A stretch of DNA of 64,000 bases from Thermothielavioides terrestris NRRL 8126 (GCF_000226115.1 NC_016461.1:3224001-3288000), one strand, 5' to 3'. Positions 22,301-31,167 are shown, counted from the first letter of the stretch. Notes: generated by a model from the letters alone, not told the origin. Numbers and translations are program-made.

Positions 22301-23292
22301 TTACCAAGTACGCCCTCTACATCGCAACGCACAAGCAGCTCCAGGCTGGCGCCTTTGCCCACCTCTTCTTCGATTACGTCTACCGACCCTTCGGCCTGCC
22401 GCAGACCATTGTTTCCGACCGCGGGAGCTTGTTTACAAGCGGGTTTTGGCGCGCACTCTGCGACCTCTTGGATGTCACGCAAAAGCTGAGCACTGCGTAC
22501 CATCCTCAGACTGACGGCCAGACAGAGAGGCAGAATCAGGCGTTGGAGCATTACCTGCGCACTTACTGCGCGTGGGAGCAGCATGACTGGGCGCAGAAGT
22601 TGGCTCTGGCCGAACACACTTACAACACCTCAGTGCATTCGGCTACGAAGGCGACCCCGGCATACCTCCTTTACGGCTACCACCCGCGCGATCCGGCAGA
22701 CCCGCTTGCGAACAGCTCGAGCAACGTTCCCGCTGCGGAGGAGCGTGCTAGGAAGCTCGCCAAGGATCGGGAAAGAATCCGCGAGGCCCTGGTGCAAGCC
22801 AACGAAGGTTATGCGAAGTGGTACAACCGCAAGCGCACGCCCATGACCTTCAGAGTTGGCCAGTGGGTTTGGGTTGATTCAAGGCACATTCGCCAGCGGC
22901 GCCCGAGCAGCAAACTCGCAGATAAGTATCTCGGGCCGTTCAAAATCATCGCTGATGTGGGCAGCAAGAAGATGGCGTATCGCTTGGATCTCCCGCCTGC
23001 GTTCAAGTTCCACCCTGTTTTCTCTGTTGCGATGCTCGAGCCGTTCAACGGCAACCTGCAGGAAGCGCTCGCGTACCGCGATCGCGTGCAGGTCGTTGCG
23101 CAGGAGCAGCATTGGGAGGTCGAAGCCATTCTTGATCATGCAGGGCCACCTCTCGACAGGTATTTCCTCATCAAGTGGAAGAACTACCCGCCAGAGGAGA
23201 ACACCTGGGAGCCGCGCAGGCATATTGATGACGGGCCTTTACTGCGCGCTTACGAAGCACGCATTCAAGATGAGCACAGGCGCAGGCGATGA
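19318..23292 (+). CDS. pol: Chromovirus Pol (protease, RT, RNase H, integrase, chromodomain)
   Basis: 1324 codons from the base after the gag TAG; the first ATG in frame is only at 19399 (MLDTGSDYN), so translation as Gag-Pol is more likely than independent initiation. Domains: aspartic protease DTGS near residue 29; reverse transcriptase about 200-480 with LVVDYRALN, FVVMPMGLANAP and YLDD (near 374); RNase H about 515-625 with VEADAS and LTDHLNLEY; a long disordered Pro/Arg/Glu linker about 650-860, unusual in length; integrase with H2C2 zinc finger (YHNAATGGHGGIRK, CVTCGRTK) near 895-940 and DDE residues in ITVDFVTG, VSDRGSLF and TDGQTERQNQ; a C-terminal chromodomain (YFLIKWKNY...NTWEP) near 1275-1295. 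The chromodomain defines a chromovirus and usually targets heterochromatin. All catalytic residues are present. Confidence 0.95.
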   Translation, partial: ELGGPRSSRIESTVLVRLDKNWKPAVAMLDTGSDYNMISRSFLAEHSQLTKFIQCPGFAAVGNVPVLTYGVCPLHVRITDHLGYSQTCLLRFVVADIEPFTILLGQTWMEMAEPFFNYHEKTWTYPNSKRHLGLQVEPKQDWSDNAFLVAALVPVTDPAEPPDPANPDDPAEEDSPTVGLQPATPELPEVYEAYRDLFSTADRPPLPRHTALEHRIDLEDGATAPWGPIYPLSEKELETLRKWLAEALEKQWIRPSTSPAGAPILFVPKKGGELRLVVDYRALNHITRKNRAPIPLIGEILDRLSSAKIYTKLDLKDAYYRIRLREGDEWKTAFRTRYGHFEFVVMPMGLANAPATFQTYINHALSGLVDVTCIVYLDDILIFSNDEAEHERHVREVLERLRKADLYVNLPKCRFHVREVEFLGFIVTPEGIKMEPSRVEAIAQWPLPRSAHDIQVFLGFTGFYRRFIRNYSKICAPLTDLLRGNRTFEMTHDAIDAFHELQRRFQEAPVLRHFDPSLPTRVEADASKFAIGAVLSQLFEGQWHPVAFRSRKLSPEETRYGTGDGELLALVDAFRAWRHYLLYSQTTVIALTDHLNLEYMKTKKRPSARQLRWSDELAEFDFVIKYRPGPQNPADGLSRRPDLAEGPSDEGAENPLLRLLEERIAAGKDHVPGHRSTVGVVTLAVRPRPSMGLRELEDAYELREREFDESVAPDVRLEEGHREVSQRVGSGKRHREPTAGDEGEAAAQRPRLDDAFPLVNHGLDGSATRGPDGPGKPPLERGSPEAQETHAREPGHPGPGRRPPSDQTARSSLAGGVRAPDHRPYVAAAARKPVEDEGWPFEQQLIQAQEVDPWVTEGAWKTARMRRQWKLGDDGILRYSGRIYVPAALRHTLLARYHNAATGGHGGIRKTRERLMRYYYWPDMRREIDQHVVECVTCGRTKARTHRPYGELAALPVPERPWQDITVDFVTGLPTSIDPRTHKPCDAVLVIVDKFTKYALYIATHKQLQAGAFAHLFFDYVYRPFGLPQTIVSDRGSLFTSGFWRALCDLLDVTQKLSTAYHPQTDGQTERQNQALEHYLRTYCAWEQHDWAQKLALAEHTYNTSVHSATKATPAYLLYGYHPRDPADPLANSSSNVPAAEERARKLAKDRERIREALVQANEGYAKWYNRKRTPMTFRVGQWVWVDSRHIRQRRPSSKLADKYLGPFKIIADVGSKKMAYRLDLPPAFKFHPVFSVAMLEPFNGNLQEALAYRDRVQVVAQEQHWEVEAILDHAGPPLDRYFLIKWKNYPPEENTWEPRRHIDDGPLLRAYEARIQDEHRRRR

Positions 23293-23333
23293 GCGGCGGG
23301 AACGCAACGAGGGCGCCAAGCGGCGCTTCAATT

Positions 23334-23369
23334 GAGGAAAAAAGAAAAGAAAAGGAAAAAAGAAAAAAA
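23334..23369 (+). promoter_or_regulatory. Internal 36-nt purine tract after pol
   Basis: An unbroken run of G and A (starts GAGGAAAAAAGAAAAG) lies 42 nt after the pol stop and 38 nt before the 3' end of the antisense gene. It may act as a second plus-strand primer, or be the relict 3' polypurine tract from before the antisense module was acquired. On the minus strand it is a pyrimidine run just past the antisense stop. Confidence 0.4.
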
Positions 23370-23406
23370 CAACGCAAGAACCACCCACCCACCCAACAGC
23401 CACCCC

Positions 23407-24742
23407 CTACATCGCCAAGTCCTTCTCCAAGCCCTGGATCGACTCCGTCACGAACTCGGCCACCTGCGCGTCATCAGCGCCCTCCTCGCTACCCCCCTCC
23501 CCCTCCTCACCCTCCTCCGGCGGCGGACCCCAGCTCTTCACCACCACCAAAATTTCATTCTTTGATTGTTAGCCACACACACGCTTCGTGGACGCAACGG
23601 ACTCGCAGACTTACCACCACCCCCTCCACACGCTTCTGCTGCTCCTCCAGCTTGGCCAGCCTCTCCACCACCTCCTCCAGCGTAGTGCTAGGAGGAGGGG
23701 GAGGAGGTGGGAGCGGCGCGGGCGCGCCGACGAAGCGCCGGAGGCGCCTCTTCAGCACGCCCTCCGCCTTCCGCACCTCCCCCCACTGCTCCGAGAAGTT
23801 CTCGGAGCGGGCGGTGGGGGCGACCGGGGCACCGCTGATGGCCTCGCGGGCCACCGCAAGCGCGTCGACGACGCCCTGGACAAGCGCAGCCGGCTAGAAC
23901 GCGCTCAGTACACGCATCGCGCACGCAGGGGAGACACTTGAAAACTTACCTTTTCATCGGCGGCGGGGTGGTCCCTCTTGTCGAGGGCTTCGATAAAGCC
24001 GCAAACTGCGGCGAGGGCAGTAGGATGAATCTTCATTTTTTCAGAGGGATCAGCAACAGCGCAACGCACACGCAACGAAAACGCAGGTTTCGGCTTCAAG
24101 GCGCTGAGGTCAGCGCCTTTGAAGGAGGAGGGCAACTCACAGCCGGGCAAGTATGGTTATTTTGCGCACACTCGACGCAGCGCGAACCGGAACCTACGAG
24201 CATGTCAGACGCAACGAACACGCAACCTACACGCAGACACGCACCGGCTTGATGGTGGCAGACGGGGGCGCCACCACTGTCGAAAAACTTGGCCACACAA
24301 CGGCGGCAGCTACCATTGTCAGCACACGCACAGCCCGCGCCTCCGACACGCTTCGGTTGCGCTCTCTGCACTTACGGAATGATGCGGGCAGCGCCCGCAG
24401 GGACTCTCTTCTTGGGCGTCGAGTCAAGGTCACTGGACTGCCGCACTGTCAGCGATCGCGTTGCTCCCCATCTGCGCCCTCTCTACGTACCGCCCTTCTC
24501 TTGCGGCCGAAGCCGCCCTTGCGCGGAGTCGGAGGCTCGGATTCCTCCATCTCTTCGTCCTCGTCCTCCTCCTTCTTCTCCTCCTTCTCGTCGTCGTTGG
24601 CGGGCGCAGCCGCCGCGCCAGACGCACGCTCCGCGGGAGCCGCGGGCGCGTCGTCGGCGGGCGACTCCGCCTCGCCAGCAGGGCGCTCTTCAGGCGCCGC
24701 GTTGATGGGCCGGAAGCCCAGGCTCGAGAACAACTTTGACAT
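23407..24742 (-). CDS. Antisense spliced accessory gene of the chromovirus, Cys-cluster protein
   Basis: Unrecognised gene on the strand opposite pol, predicted 329 aa. Exons (minus): 24742-24491, 24437-24376, 24309-24245, 24193-24141, 24093-23950, 23875-23615, 23559-23407. All junctions keep phase; donors are GTACGT, GTAAGT, GTGCGT, GTGAGT, GTAAGT, GTAAGT; most introns have CTGAC or CTAAC branch points. Features in order: MSKLFSSLGF start; Ala/Pro then Glu/Lys-rich acidic region (30-75); basic GRKRRA; PKKRV (nuclear-signal-like); Cys cluster CRRC-x13-C-x9-CVEC-x6-C (about 105-142); central helical region with ALAVAREAISG; a seven-proline run; a coiled-coil-like helix (TLEEVVERLAKLEEQQKRVEG); acidic tail ending KDLAM. 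A nuclear or nucleic-acid-binding role is inference. The RIPed copy at 53369-54704 has exactly the same 1336-nt length. Single junctions may be off, especially the AAG acceptor at 24094. Confidence 0.7.
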
Positions 24743-24750
24743 GATTGCTT

Positions 24751-24818
24751 CTACCCAGCGTGTCAGCAGCGTCCGCCCTGCTCCATCCATCGACATCTCA
24801 GCGTTGAAGGTCACTCAC
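24751..24818 (-). other. Possible 5' UTR intron of the antisense gene
   Basis: GTGAGT at 24818, a CTGAC branch point and TAG at 24751 define a 68-nt intron nine bases upstream of the ATG at 24742. An in-frame upstream ATG was not found, so this would be an untranslated-leader intron. Confidence 0.4.
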
Positions 24819-24859
24819 GAGGCGCGGCCGGAAATGAATGAGTTATTTGAATCTGCCAC

Positions 24860-25849
24860 ATTGTCAGCGCACCATTGCATTCTTCCCGCCGGCCGCGCAG
24901 CGAGTTCGCCAGCCACGCGGCCCTCGCACGCTGGAATCGCCAGAGCCATCCTGTCGATCGAGAGCCATCCTGCCAATCGACCGAACCATCGCGGGGCGAC
25001 CTACCGAGGAGAGGCGAGGGCGGAAGCGCCAAAAAAAAAACGAATCATCTGCAGAGCGAAGAAGTCAGCCATGCGCGCGCGATCAGAGGGAGCGTTAGGA
25101 GGAAGCAGAGGGCACGCGCGCGATCGCAATCGCGGGCCAGTATCGCATTGTCGTCGTGGTGGGCTGGGCACTTAGGTGGGCTGGGCACTTACGAAGATGG
25201 CGCGAAGGAAGAAAAGGAGGAAAGGAAGGCTGGGAGCCGCGAGCCCAGAAGATATACTCGGTAAGGTGGTCCAAGCTTGGAGGGCTCAAAATCCTGTGTT
25301 TCTTGCATCGCAATGTTCTGGCAGAAGTTTCAATTCCCCTTTTCCATGTGCGCAGCGAAGGCGCTTGGGACGCGCATAGTGTGCGCTCCTTACCCCTTTT
25401 TCTTTCCTGCCGTCACCCCAAACATGCACACCTTCTATTCAGTTCTATTCAGCTCTATTGTTGCCTTCCTGTTTCGGGCCTGAATAGGCCCTGAATAGGC
25501 GGCCCCAGATCTGAACAGGCCACTTCCATCTGGGCCGCCCTGGATCGCGCATGCGGAGGAGCAGTTGGATCGATGGAGGCCGCGCATGCAGGAAGATCGC
25601 AAGCCGCGCATGCGCCACCCGAACTACCGCTACGCGATCTGCCGCCGGCAGGCTAGGCCGCGGGCCGAAGCGCGACTGACAGGAACCACGCGTGCGGCAA
25701 GATCGTAAGCCGCGCATGCGCCACCCGAACTACCGTTACGCAGTCCGCCGCCGGGCATGCAAGGCTACGACCCCGAGGCGCGACCACTGCGCCCCTCAGG
25801 CTACGGCACGGCAGTCCCTGGGGTCAGGGACCTTGAAGGAGGAGGGCCC
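24860..25849 (-). promoter_or_regulatory. Presumed promoter region of the antisense gene, with direct repeats
   Basis: About 1 kb between the antisense gene and the 3' LTR without supported genes. It holds a roughly 50-bp repeat present twice (about 25587-25640 and 25703-25755; shared core AAGCCGCGCATGCGCCACC), a tandem 'ggtgggctgggcactta' at 25158-25193, repeated 'ctattcag' at 25436-25457 and 'cctgaatagg' at 25481-25500. Position fits a promoter firing away from the 3' LTR; this is inference. A plus-strand open frame at 24153-25175 is a shadow of the antisense exons. Confidence 0.4.
25834..25846 (+). promoter_or_regulatory. Polypurine tract of the chromovirus
   Basis: TTGAAGGAGGAGGGCCC lies directly before the TGTCATG start of the 3' LTR, in the position of the plus-strand primer. 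It is conserved, inverted, in the RIPed copy at 52262-52280. Confidence 0.8.
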
Positions 25850-26443
25850 TGTCATGCCCCGGAGCCACCCTAACCCGCGGGACCCGCCTCGGCACCCGGC
25901 ACAGCCCTCGGAACGCGCCTCGGCACCTGGCACAACCCTCGGCCCGACCACCTCGCCCTGCATCCGGCACCCGGCGCAGCCTGGCCAACCACAGGGCACC
26001 ACGCAGGTCATCTGCGTGCGCCACCAGGGCGCACGTCAGTAGCCCAGATCACGCGAGCCACCCGGAGGAGCGATCGGAGGGGCACAGAGCTGAGCGAAGT
26101 GCGGGGCATCAGGCTGAGCAAGTGCGGGGAACTGAGACATTGGGTCGGCAGCAGAGCGGATTGGGCGCACTCAGGGAGCTATGCAGGCGCCACAGGATGG
26201 CCCAGGAAAGGATCTGCGAGCTCAGGAATGGAGGCTGGCCGATGCGGAGGAAGATCGAGGGCCAGGATGGGAGAAATAAGGAGGATGGAACCCACAGGCA
26301 GTGGGAGAGGCCAGCGTTCAATGCAACCACCCGCAACCCCCCTACCTGTAGCTACCCTGTAGCGCGTGCTCTGCTTGTGCCTTGCTCGTACTCCGTCACT
26401 TCAACGTATACCCCCTTCCTTCTGGGAGCCCCCGCTCCTGACA
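25850..26443 (+). repeat. 3' LTR of the chromovirus
   Basis: 594 bp, appears identical to 17011-17604. Followed by AAGTA and a Copia reverse-transcriptase frame. Confidence 0.95.
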
Positions 26444-28000
26444 AAGTATAGGAAGGAGTTCAAGGTAGCTATATACGAAGAGATCTATAATCTTATAAGC
26501 AAAGGAATATAGCGAGAGATTAAGCGAGAGCATGCGAAAACGTAGCCTCTACCCCTGAAATAGGTGTTCGAGTATAAGCTCAACAAGGATAGCAACCTTA
26601 AGAAGTGCAAAGTGTATATCTATATATAAGGCGATCTACAAGACACTACTAACATTGTAAATATATATATAGCTACCTTCGCTATACGCTCTTTTCGCAC
26701 TATTATAGCGCTTATAGTATACTTCGACCTTAAAGTAAAGTATTTTAATATTAAATAGGCGTTCCTAAATATAAAGAGGCTAGATATAGAGCAGGTGACT
26801 TATAAGCTCCTAGAGGGATTTAAGAAACTAAGGATCTATATAGAGCTTCTAAAGGCTCTCTATAGGCTAAAAGACTTATTGCTCCTATAGTACAATAAGT
26901 TCTGCGATACTTTTAGAGAGCTTGGTATATAGTCCTCTATATAAGAACCCTACCTGTTCCTCGACCCTAAGAAAAAGATTATCCTTATCTTCTATATCAA
27001 CAACTTCTTAGTAGTCTACTATCGAAATAATGCTATAGCTATAGAGTATATTATAAAGGGCATTAAAGCGAAGTATAAGGTATATAAGTAGAGTAATGTC
27101 AAGCACTTCCTTAGGATCAGGGTCATCTACAATCGTAGAGCATATAAAATCTAGCTTATATACAACTAGTATATCGAGAAGATTATAAAGAAGTACAGTC
27201 TCGCTAATATCGCGAGCGCTCTAGCTATTCCGCTTCTTATAGAAGAGCTTTGCAAGTTCGAGGGAAAGGCAACCCCAAAGTAGATCAAATTATATTAAGA
27301 GCTTATAGGCTCGATCCTCTACTCTATAGTTATAATCTAGCTAGATGTCGCGTTTATAGCTATAAAGCTCTCTCAGTTCCTAACGAATCTAGGACTAGAG
27401 TATATCAAAGTAGCAAAACGAGTTATCTAGTACCTATATACTACACGCTTCCTTGGCATATAGTATAGGGGTAGAGCTATTTACTAGGTGCTCTAGATTA
27501 TATCTAACGCTTTGTACACTGACAATCTAGATATACAACGCTCCTTATAGGGCTATATTATAATGCTCTTTGGCAGGTTAATTTCTTAGAAAGCTATATA
27601 GTAAGATACTGTTACTATATCTTCTACCGAGGTAGAGTTAAAAGCTTTGTCGCTTATTATAGCTAAGACAATTGCTCTAAAACGCTTGTTTAGGGACCTT
27701 GCGTTCAAGAATAGAGAGCCTTAGAAGATCTTCTATAACAACTAGCAGACGATTCGCCTTATAGTAGGAGAGTATATAAGGATTAATACTTGCCTACGCT
27801 ATATAGATATTCACAATATATAGCTTTATTAAAAGTATTAGAACAAGCAGTTTAAGATGCTCTACCTCTCTATAGTATAGATGCCTATAGACGGTTTAAC
27901 GAAGTAGCTCTCGAGATAGAAGTTTAAACACTTTTATACTCTATTAAACCTTTAAGATATACGTTAGGCAAGAAAAGAGTAGGGGAGTCAACTATCTTCT
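26444..28000 (+). pseudogene. Copia reverse transcriptase-RNase H remnant, RIPed
   Basis: One plus frame broken mainly by TAG/TAA. It starts abruptly at the chromovirus LTR inside the N-terminal part of the RT (FKVAIYEEIYNLISKG; then VFEYKLNKDSNLKK). Copia RT marks follow: IVYFDLKVKYFNIKQAFLN, LKALYGLKDSLLLWY and FYINNFLVVY in place of the YVDD box near 26995. The RNase H with ALYTDNLDIQ and STEVELKALS lies near 27520-27650 (STEAEYxAL in intact elements). The frame ends near 28000. Gag and integrase of this copy are missing on the left. It is followed by an antisense frame and the LTR at 29238. Confidence 0.85.
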
Positions 28001-28079
28001 TTATAAGGACTATCTACTACTGCTATTCTATACTATCGCCCTATATATTTTAGCAATTAATAAGCTCTATTATCGTTAC

Positions 28080-28960
28080 CTTTCCCTAGAGCCGAAGAAT
28101 CCTTACCTATATCTCTAGCTGCTCTACTAGCTCTATTGTCTATACAATAACCTACTCTAGCTCCTAGTTGTTAACCAATTTATCGCTCTCCATCTACTTA
28201 GAGAGCACCTTCTACGCCTCACTCTTTATCAACGCTAAAGGTATAAAACCGAAGGGGTTATCTAGAACTCTACTCTAGGCGACTATAGGACTCTCCTATA
28301 CCTACTCCTACACTTACTGTTGAGGCTACTACTCTACTAACTCTACTATCTCTATATCCTCCTACTCTCCCTCTTCCTCTACCTCTTAGAGATCGTTCAA
28401 AAGTATATAAAGTATAGGGCAAATCTTCTTTGTAGCCTACCTAGCTATTAGATAAGGGATATAGAGTAGCGGATAATAGGGACTCACCTTCTAGTCGAGG
28501 TTGTTAATAGCTATAGTTAGAGCTTGTACCTTTTCTATAATAGTAGGTAGGATTGGCTTATAGCTATAGTTAAAGCGTTTACAGTACTAGTAATATATAC
28601 TATAGCTATTATAGTTATAGTAGGTTCTATTGTAGGAGCTTATAAGAACGATGTATATACAACCTAGGTATAGAATCTTACGCTCTATAATCATCTATAG
28701 GGTATAATTAGAGGAGGTATATTAGAGCGATATAGCGGTAAGCTAGAAGGAAGAGCGTATAACTCACTCGACTAGAAGACTATAGCGCTAGTTGGAAAAG
28801 GGCGTAGTAAGCTCTTTAGAAGTAGTATATAGAGTGGTAGGCTCCTCTACTATAAGCTCTTTAGCATTGTTACCCTCCTCTAAAGGAGTAGGCAAAGGTA
28901 TAGGTAACTCGTTTAAGAAGATATTAAAGTAGAGCAATATAGTAGTAGTCTTATACGCTC
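28080..28960 (-). pseudogene. Antisense accessory frame of the Copia element, RIPed
   Basis: Read on the minus strand between the Copia pol end and the 3' LTR. An upstream exon (about 28960-28768) encodes an acidic, Pro/Thr-rich stretch (PLPTPLEEGNNAKELIVEEP) and ends at a GTGAGT donor. A second block from ATG 28694 to about 28080 runs in one frame with stops almost only TAG/TAA. It has a Cys/Tyr cluster (YYQYCKRFNYSYKP) in which Tyr codons TAY can be RIP products of Cys TGY, fitting C-x2-C-x6-C, and then a helical and Glu-rich region (EVEEEGEQEDIEIVELVE if TAG is read as Gln). The order acidic, intron, Cys cluster, helical, acidic resembles the chromovirus antisense gene. Similarity is by pattern only. 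Confidence 0.5.
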
Positions 28961-29237
28961 TAGGGAGCTAGGAATAGTAATAGTAGTAGTAGCTACTATA
29001 TATATAAATAAGAGAATATATATAGGAAGAAGGAAGCTTAAGCTCTTATAGATAGGAATTTATACTTTTTCCTAGATCTAGGCGCTCTAATTAGCTAGAA
29101 TCGCGCTTTAGAATTTCTTATAGCCTTATACAACGAATTCCTATATAACCTACTGTTTATAAAGATTTCCTATATTCTAGTTTTACAATTGTTCAACTAT
29201 ATATACTTAGGCGTTCTATTGAACAACTGGGGGGTAT

Positions 29238-29355
29238 GTCACGTCAGGGGTAAGGGGCTTAGAGCTTGGTAGAACGCACTGGCTATAGTTTCCCTACTCC
29301 TGGATATATATATACCACGCTTTGTTCAGTCCTTAGCTTTCTTTTATATTGGAAC
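29238..29355 (+). repeat. 3' LTR of Copia element 2
   Basis: Starts TGTCACGTCAGGGG after a purine run (AACTGGGGGGTA, polypurine tract) and ends ATTGGAACA. A TATA-like stretch (gatatatatatac) is at about 29304. It is short (about 118 bp) and marks the change from RIPed repeat to unique DNA. No matching 5' LTR is visible in the window. Confidence 0.6.
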
Positions 29356-29848
29356 AACGCACTCTCTTTGCATTCCGATGCTCCGCTATGATCCCACCGT
29401 TGCATCCACACCTCGTAGCTCGCTGTAGCGTGTCAATACTCGACTCGGGCCGGGACACGCGATGCGGACGATGCGGACCGTCGCATGACAGCGACCGCCC
29501 GACATACCGAGCATCTTGCCAACGGGGCCTCTCCGCATGGCTGGTCGGTTCTTTAGTGGACGGAGCGGGGACGATGCGGAGGATCGGCGCGGCCGGATGC
29601 GGAGGGTCAGTTGCAGCAGCGGGACAATTTGTCGACCCGCCGCACGGCGATCGGAGTCCGTTCCAGCGATCCACAGCACCTCCAATACAAACCGTCCGTC
29701 CGGCTTTTTCCAACTCCCCATCGAACCAGACCTGCGCAAGGATTTAGCGGAGAGAAAAGCCCTAGGCATGTTTCTTCTGGGACCCTTGCCCTTTATTTTT
29801 CTCCCGACTGTCCAAAGTCTCCAAACGCGCTGATAAAAAGAACTCGAC
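29356..29848 (+). promoter_or_regulatory. Upstream region of the Zn2Cys6 gene with CGG repeats
   Basis: Unique DNA with repeated GATGCGGA words: GATGCGGACGATGCGGACC at about 29461, ACGATGCGGAGGATCGG at about 29572 and CCGGATGCGGAGGG at about 29593. Zn2Cys6 proteins bind CGG triplets, so these may be operator sites, possibly autoregulatory (inference). No other gene is supported; minus-strand frames overlapping 29386-30081 are shadows. Confidence 0.4.
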
Positions 29849-30600
29849 ATGGTGTCAACCACGCCCTTCCGTAAGCCCCAGAGCCGCCAGCGGCCGCCGC
29901 CCAGTCGACGAAGAGATAAACCGCAGCTGTCGTGCACCCCATGCAGAATCAAGAAGTAAGCTCGGTCGTTTGTGGTCAAGAGTTGTCGACGGACAATAAC
30001 TAAGTGTTGCTGACCCCTGCCGGCCAGAAGAAGATGCGACCGTCGTGCACCATGTGGGAGATGCGCCAGGATAGGAGACACATCTAACTGCGTCTATGTC
30101 CCTTTTCGCCCCAACGGCACCGCGCGAGAGCAGTCAGCAGTGTCGCTGGACCCTGGCATCACGGTGGCCGCCAGGGGGGCTCCTCTAGCAGCTTTCTTGA
30201 ACGGTCAGGCTGGAGGCGTGATCCGTGGTAGAGATTCGCCAACAAGTGCGTTCTGACGTGATAATGCAACTTCCTTTCCACCCTAATCTAAATCTGGATA
30301 TCAGATCCTGCGAGAAATTGGGCACGGGCAGTGCCGGAGGCCCTGGAACGCACCGACGGGGCCGTGATGGGCCGGGAGAGATTAAGGGATGCAGACATAA
30401 ACGGCATGGCATCCAAAGTTTCTTTCGCTGACCTCTTTGCCGATAAGCTTCGGTCCAAAACTATGTTTGCCGCGCCTACGCAGCCGCGTTCGAGCGATCG
30501 ATCAGGGCCAAAAACTTCCACCCAGCTCGGAGTCCCCGCTAAGTACGAGCAAGACTCGAAGGGCCAAGTTTACCACAGCATCTTCAAGTTCCCAATATGA
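29849..30600 (+). CDS. Zn(II)2Cys6 DNA-binding protein, short or truncated
   Basis: Fungal-type zinc-cluster transcription factor, likely nuclear. Three exons join in phase to 206 aa: 29849-29955, 30028-30245 and 30305-30600. Intron 1 (72 nt) has GTAAGC, CTGAC and CAG and splits the zinc cluster. Intron 2 (59 nt) has GTGCGT, CTAAT and CAG. The joined sequence gives CTPCRIKKRRC, then DRRAPCGRC and ARIGDTSNC: six Cys with C-x2-C-x6-C-x5-C-x2-C-x8-C spacing, followed by VYVPFRPNG. No linker coiled coil or fungal-specific middle domain is seen. Family members are usually 500-900 aa, so this is either a short regulator or one whose 3' part is lost; the outer retroelement begins only 267 bp downstream, but the DNA beyond the element does not continue the frame. 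Without intron 2 the protein would stop at 30256. Confidence 0.75.
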
Positions 30601-30862
30601 GGCAAAGTTTTTCGGCGGGGATGTCGGCCTGAATGCGTCCACGAATGTCGCGGCGGCCGAGTGAATCGAAGTGAAGTTGTCATTTGGCTCGTATAGGTTG
30701 TTGTGGAATGACGTAAATGCTAACCTGGAAATGAACGAGACAACAAGTTCAAGTTGCATGGACTCGTGGTCTGCTAGATATGTTCTTTGCCCTGAAAAGA
30801 AAACCTGCTGTCTCATGATTCCAGTTTTATTCTCGTCAAGCCAAAATCCAGGAGTTCAATGT
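30601..30862. other. Unique DNA between the Zn2Cys6 gene and the outer LTR element
   Basis: No supported gene. A minus-strand frame (30502-30816) overlaps the Zn2Cys6 exon 3 and has no recognised domain. The last five bases before the LTR are GAGGG (30863-30867), the target duplication. Confidence 0.5.
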
Positions 30863-30867
30863 GAGGG

Positions 30868-31084
30868 TGATGCGGTGGCACGCAATAGTAGTATGTAGAT
30901 ACAATGGTGGGATGAGTGATGATCCATTCCAAGTGGGGAGGCTCCCTCCACTGCCAAGATATTCTTGGCAGTGTGTAGGGCGCATGGGCTATGTAGGGCT
31001 AACCCTGTATGGAGCAACCCTAACCTAGAGCCTAACCCAGAAGGGGTCATCATCTAATTATATATATAGGAGCATTCGGTATCA
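30868..31084 (-). repeat. 3' LTR of the outer element
   Basis: 217 bp, same length as 61459-61675 and differing mainly by transitions. Contains a short inverted repeat 'tgccaagatattcttggca' at about 30953. Confidence 0.85.
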
Positions 31085-31167
31085 AGTGCCGGGCCGTAAG
31101 AAAAATAGTAGTGCCCTCACTGCGTTGCTCCTCGTATTGTATTGATCCTCCTTCCCAATGAGATAAC

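Larger units (their letters stand above)
17011..26443 (+). mobile_element. Intact Ty3/Gypsy chromovirus with antisense accessory gene
   Basis: 9433-bp element: LTR 17011-17604, self-priming-type PBS, gag 17656-19317, pol in the same frame after one TAG (to 23292), an antisense spliced gene at 23407-24742, a promoter-like repeat region, a polypurine tract and LTR 25850-26443. The two LTRs look identical base for base and all frames are open, so insertion was recent and later than the RIP that destroyed the related copy at 51668-61099. No target duplication: GTAAC precedes it and AAGTA follows, and the flanks belong to different elements on opposite strands (Gypsy on the left, Copia on the right). 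The RIPed copy has a clean TAAAT duplication with the same ends, so the borders are right and the flanks are probably recombinant. Confidence 0.95.

Noticed and set aside
21286..22617. Long minus-strand frames within pol
   Set aside because: Complement of the conserved pol frame; composition follows pol codons.
24153..25175. 340-codon plus-strand open frame
   Set aside because: Ser/Arg low-complexity shadow of the antisense gene exons and its upstream repeats.
29238..29355. Solo LTR unrelated to the Copia on its left
   Set aside because: A polypurine-type run (CTGGGGGG) precedes it and the Copia pol points towards it, so a 3' LTR is the simpler reading.
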